From Tribonema minus (taxonomy: Eukaryota > Sar > Xanthophyceae > Tribonematales > Tribonemataceae), in contig JAFCMP010000140.1 in NCBI GenBank assembly GCA_017506865.1, positions 62,001 to 126,000 on the forward strand: a stretch of 64,000 nucleotides of DNA. Reading direction: 5' to 3'. The stretch's first letter is position 1. The number at the start of each line of letters is the position of its first letter. Below are positions 59,801-64,000 of this stretch, piece by piece. Under the pieces are notes generated by a model. That model saw nothing but the letters and a program-made list of their open reading frames with translations. It was not told where the DNA came from and did not search any database. A program made the translations under genes and the position numbers.

Positions 59801-62800
59801 TGGTATTGGTCACAGCGAGCGGCCACGCGTTGCATTGTAGTCGCTGCCGGTGACACAGGCTCACGTGGGATTACGTGGGATTAGCATGCGGACCTGCTGG
59901 CCGTGCCGCGTTGGAGGCTGTGATGCTTGCGCCGCCGTTACGCCAGACGTCGTCGACGGCGAGTGCCGCGATGTATCGTCAGACCGACTTCGCGTGATGT
60001 CTGCGGCAGTACCGCTCGCGCCTCAGGCCCGATCAGCGGCGCCGCAGTCGCTGGCTCATTGTCGCTCCCGCCATCGATGGCGGTTTCTCATGGTGCCCGC
60101 TCGCGCGATGCCGCTGCTGCGCCGCAAGCGCGCGCGCATCGCAGCTCGTCTCGACACGGCCGCCCGCATGGCGCACGACTCACGCGTCAAAAGCGGCGCT
60201 GCCGGTAGCTGCTGCGTGCCGCCATGACCGCCGCAGCCGCCCACTGACTGCAGTACTGCAGACCAGTTCACATGGCGCTCAGATGTGCAACCGCCGCCCA
60301 TTCGCTCGCCCCACGGCGCCGCCGCCGTCACCGCAGGTGTCAGAGCGCGCGCAATGCGCCTGCTCTCTACCTACCTTTGCTACTTCACTTCTAGGGTTAG
60401 GGTCAGGGTGGCTTTCACCTATCCTTTTGTGACCTCGCCGCTGCGTTCACTCGGCGCCACCGCCGCGAATGTTCGAGCTCGTGCGTACGAGGACGGGCAG
60501 CTCAAGCTGGACGCACTCCACTTGATGTCTCCTTGCGATACAATCACCGACTGCCCGTCACTGACTGCCCCGGTCTACTTCTGGCACTTGAACCGCCTAC
60601 ACGCGCGCTCACCGCCTCGACCGCCTGCCGCGCCGCCGCCGCTGCCGCCGCCGCCGCAGGTGTTCGAGCGCGCGCACGAGGATGGCCGTCTCAAGCTCGA
60701 CGCGCACGACTTCGGGCGGCGGCGCGCAACGGAGCGCGAGCTGGAGGCGTCGCCCGCGCTCGACCTGCAGCGCTGCGCGTTCGACGAGAGCGGCCACTTC
60801 CTCCTGTACCCGACGCTGCTGGGGGTAAAGGTGCGCGCCGCCGCGAGCACACGGCGGCAGCAGCAGCGATCGGCAATGCGCATTGAGACACTGTCCAGGT
60901 GGTCACAAAGAACCGTGTGGGCGCTGGTGGCAAGTCCATGGACGTCCGCCATGTGGGCTTTGAGCGAGACTCGATGATAAGTACACGGCAGCGGCGCGTC
61001 CACGCGCGTGCACGCGATGGCGGCGCGTGCGCCTCGCGCCGCCGCAGTCTGCCTGTCGGCGGGGGGGGGGGGGGGGGGGGGTCTACTCACGTTTGACAGG
61101 CGGTCTGGGGTACAGAGAAGGGGGCTGTTGTTGCAGCGCGTCTTCTCTGTAGGGGTGCCTCGTCAGACGGACCGGAGCCGGACCTAACACGCGCTTGGAT
61201 TGCGCCGTGTAACCAGCGGCGCGCCGCCTAATCTAATGTGAACTCTGACCGCAGGCAGCCATGCGATGCGCCCAGCTGTCGCTCCTGTGCCAGCACCTGG
61301 TCCCGGCGTGATTTGTTGGGTCCGTGCTCGTCGGCCGCCGCCCGGTCGGCTCCGCCACACTGGCGCCGAGCGCCGTCAGACACCTGGCTGAGGCGTGATG
61401 ACATGGACTGCATTGATATTGATTGGAGCTGGCGTACAGCACGAGGCTATACGAGCGTACTCAATGATGTCACTGCCTCCGCGTCCCCGCGCGTCGCCGT
61501 CGCCGCGCCTCGACTGCACATCCCGCTGCAACAGCAACAACAGTCAGTCTCTCGCAGCTCATCCGGTTGCACTGCTCAAATCACGATGGGCTTCTGTACG
61601 AGTGATCGCTCACGTTCATGACCGGGCTTACCGAAAATCAATCGGGCAGCATACATACCCCGCGTGCGTCGTCCGGTCCGGCGCGCTTGCAGGTGGTGAA
61701 CCTCGAGACCAACAGGCTTGCGGCGGTGCTGGGCAGGGCGGAGAGCGGCGAGCGTTTCCTGGGCATCAGCCTGTTCCAGGGCGTGGCAAAGGTGCGGCAC
61801 ACGTGCACGCGGCGCTGGCGCCAGGCAGCCAGCGCTTAGAATTGAAGTCAGGGTTGGTTGAGCTCTGCCTGCGTGCGCTTCATCCATCCATCGCAGCGTG
61901 TGGTGTATGCTCGTGCGTTGATTAGCGGGCTTCGCATGCGCTGCGAAACGGCGCGCACGCTCACACACCGTGCGCGCCACGCCCTGACGCAGCCCCGCGC
62001 GGTAAGCGACAGAGCGGAGCTCCCGGGCTCTTCTTTCCAGGGGCCAGCACTCTGTACGACGTTCGTGAGCAACCACTATCTGTCGTACGCGTGCACGCGC
62101 TGTGTTGGCTCAGGCAGCGGGCCGCGCTCGCAGACCTTCTATCGCGCTCTCGGAATCGCACGCGCTGGCAGTGTGCACGCAGCTCTCCCCTCTGAATGCA
62201 GCAGACGTGGGCCACGGGAGGTGGGCAGGGCCAGAGCAGCTACTCGCCATTTGAAGTGTGCCGCAAGGCCTGTCGACGCACATGCGGCCTCTGTGCTCTG
62301 TGTCCGGCTGCGCGGGAGAGGCCGCGCGGACAGGGTTAGGGTTAGGGGCAGGGCGAGGGCCTTCTCAGGAGTAGGCTCGAACCGCACACTGGCGGGCTCT
62401 GTGCTCACATGTAGCTCATACATGGACACCTCAGCGACCCACTCTTCAGCCTGTGACGCTCCGTCTCGTACTCGGCCAGCTCGGCCTTGTCGCAGGCATC
62501 GGCTCATCGCCGCGCCAGATTCGGGCACACACTTGGCTTCCACCGCAGACATAGTTGGAGTCAAAAGTACTTGTTATCAAAAGCCATGGTGTGTACCCGT
62601 GACATCCATCACGTACGGGCGCGCCTGCCACCCACCCCGTTTCCCTTGCGCAGGTCCACACGCGGTCTCTGCGCACCTTCACGCACTCCAAAGTACATCA
62701 CAAGATACTCACGCACTCCGTGACCCCCTCCATCGCGTGCTGCGCGCATGCTCCCCCCCCCCCCAGGTCGACACGCAGTTCCTGCTGGCGCGCGACAAGC

Positions 62801-64000
62801 AGCGCGGCGCGAGCGGCGGCGCCGCGGCCAAGCCCATGACGTCCGAGGACCTCATGAAGGCGCAGGTGAGCGCTGCCACGAGGGCGTGCCGCTGAGCGCT
62901 GTCACGGGTGGCCTGCGAGTGAGCGCTGCCATGAGGGGGGACGCCTCTGAGCGCTGGCACGGGGGTGGCCTGTGAGGGCCCTGCCGCCAGCGCGTCCGTC
63001 GCTCGGCAGATCTCGTGGAGGCTTGTGATGCGGAGACTCTCTGGGCCCTCTGGTGCCGCTAGGCGTGGGCCTCCTCCCTGCACCGGCTGGCCAGCGAGCG
63101 CGTATCAGTAGACGTGCAGCGGCAATCGACATTGTCACATGGACCCTCGAATACTTGCGTGATCTGCGGGTCATCGTTGTAGACATTTGATCGACTGCGG
63201 GACCACCAGCACCGCGGGGCACTTTTTGCACCCTGGCACATGCGCCTTTCACGGAAACTTCAATCCACACTGGCACTGCCCCCCCCCCCCCCCCCCCCCT
63301 TTCCCCCCCGCCAGGTGCCCGACCCGACGCTCTGCTGCACGGCGTTCAACCGCAAGCGCTTCTACCTGTTCTCGCGCCGCGAGCCCGCGCCGGACGAGGG
63401 CGCAGAGGGGCGCGACGTCTTCAACGAGAAGCCCACGGCGGACGACGTGAGCGCGCCGCCTGCTTGAGTCGCCTGTTTGAGTCGCTTGTTTGTGTGTGGC
63501 AGTGGTCCGTCGTGCTGGCTGTGTCGTAGAGCTTCAACCGGTTATTGAGTCGCGTGTGTGTGAACGGCAGTGTCCGTCATGCTGGGCGTGTCGCAGAGCT
63601 CCAATCCATTTGAGTCGCCCGTTTGTGTGCAGCAGTGGTCCGTCGTGCTGGGAGTGTCATAGAACTTCAGCCTGCTTGAGTCGCGCATGTGTGTGCGGCA
63701 GTGATCCGTCGCGCTGCGTGCGTCGTAGAGCTTCAACGAGAAGACCGCGGCAGTCGACGTGAGCGCGCCGCCTGCTTGTTCGCGGCAGCGCTCAATTCGA
63801 TGCGCAGCGTGCGCTCTGCGCCTCGGCCGAGGAGAACGGTGGCTCGCGCACCGTCCCCTGCTCACGGCTGTGCTGCGTCGTCTACTCGTGAAGTCTGCGG
63901 ACGATGGGAGCGCACGTGCGCGCGGCGCCGCGTTCCTCTTGTTGGTTGTGCGATGCGTGGCAGCGCTCGCCATGCAGCGTGTGTTGCGCGCAATTGACAG
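56838..64000 (+). CDS. PPWD1: PPWD1 (WD40 and cyclophilin), 5' part, runs off the window
   Basis: Exons 56838-57029, 58042-58649, 59491-59655, 60660-60830, 61693-61791, 62767-62865, 63315-63446, joined in phase 0. Diagnostic strings: [95 protein letters not shown]. PPWD1 is a spliceosome-associated WD40 protein with a C-terminal peptidyl-prolyl isomerase; that cyclophilin half must lie beyond 64000. Exon 1 is acidic/Lys-rich (SDSSSSEDDF, KKKKR). Oddities: in exon 2 the WD40 reading frame switches within the GC run around 58390-58412, which fits one missing base, and exon 3 ends in a GC donor (AAG|GCAAGC). The frame switch may be an assembly error, since the protein is otherwise conserved on both sides. 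Confidence 0.93.
60320..60720. repeat. three tandem units over the acceptor edge of PPWD1 exon 4
   Basis: The acceptor and first codons of exon 4 (from 60660: GTGTTCGAGCGCGCGCACGA) recur at about 60345 (CGCAGGTGTCAGAGCGCGCG) and about 60470 (ATGTTCGAGCTCGTGCGTAC, then GAGGACGGGCAGCTCAAGCT). CCGCCGCCG tracts precede two of them. The spacing is about 125 and 190 bp. Confidence 0.85.
62860..62985. repeat. donor-derived short tandem repeats after PPWD1 exon 6
   Basis: Starting at the donor itself (GTGAGCGCTGCCACGAGG), similar strings follow: CTGAGCGCTGTCACGGGTGG, GTGAGCGCTGCCATGAGG, CTGAGCGCTGGCACGGGGG. The period alternates at about 25-45 bp. Confidence 0.8.
63415..63790. repeat. tandem array from the donor edge of PPWD1 exon 7
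   Basis: The exon end (CTTCAACGAGAAG...GACGAC|GTGAGCGCGCCGCCTGCTTG) is repeated near 63731-63780 with its own GTCGAC|GTGAGC donor. Between them are about four units of 70-80 bp with TTGAGTCGC, GTTTGTGTG/GTGTGTG, CAGTGGTCCGTCGTGCTGG and TCGTAGAGCTTCAAC. The array fills most of the visible intron. Confidence 0.88.

Overview
This is a GC-rich nuclear window from a eukaryotic, flagellum-capable alga. Long introns, GT-AG splice sites with C-rich (not T-rich) pyrimidine tracts, Ala/Gly-rich proteins and TTAGGG-type interstitial motifs all point to a protist nuclear genome. The secreted Cys-rich modules (CGxCGG...DCC...APC) look, from memory, like those common in ochrophyte stramenopiles (brown and yellow-green algae). 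That placement is an inference. I rebuilt genes by chaining exons whose splice sites and reading phases agree.

Layout: 1-195, the 3' end of a plus-strand gene (PH-like tail). 1577-13821 (-), a 12-exon CEP120/UNI2-type centriole and basal-body protein. 16083-19857 (+) and 21451-23913 (+), two paralogous secreted Cys-rich modular proteins. 24872-29508 (+), a five-BRCT TopBP1/Dpb11/Rad4-type protein. 32732-35504 (-), an Ala-rich coiled-coil protein of unknown function. 36-47.6 kb, a gene-poor stretch with three copies of a ~1 kb repeat ending in a tRNA-like unit (two forming a large palindrome), broken tandem copies of a TopBP1-like exon, and microsatellites. 47628-56607 (-), NELF-C/D (TH1) with an N-terminal WW-domain extension. 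56838-end (+), PPWD1 (WD40 plus cyclophilin), cut by the window end. NELF-C/D and PPWD1 are divergent, with starts only 230 bp apart.

The most striking pattern is not a gene. Exon edges, and in some genes the stop region, are tandemly duplicated in decaying form into the adjacent intron or flank. I see this in CEP120, the coiled-coil gene, TopBP1, NELF-C/D, PPWD1 and the TopBP1 exon fragment at 38.7-39.2 kb. The repeat units are about 45-280 bp and usually carry the splice-site junction. This suggests that tandem duplication across exon-intron junctions is a main source of intron length here, and it creates extra candidate splice sites, at least one pair of them phase-compatible.

Functionally, the intact genes are housekeeping nuclear and cytoskeletal genes (basal body assembly, replication/checkpoint scaffold, Pol II pausing, spliceosomal cyclophilin) plus a small tandem family of secreted, probably wall-associated proteins. 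I see no operon-like logic and no recognisable viral or LTR element.
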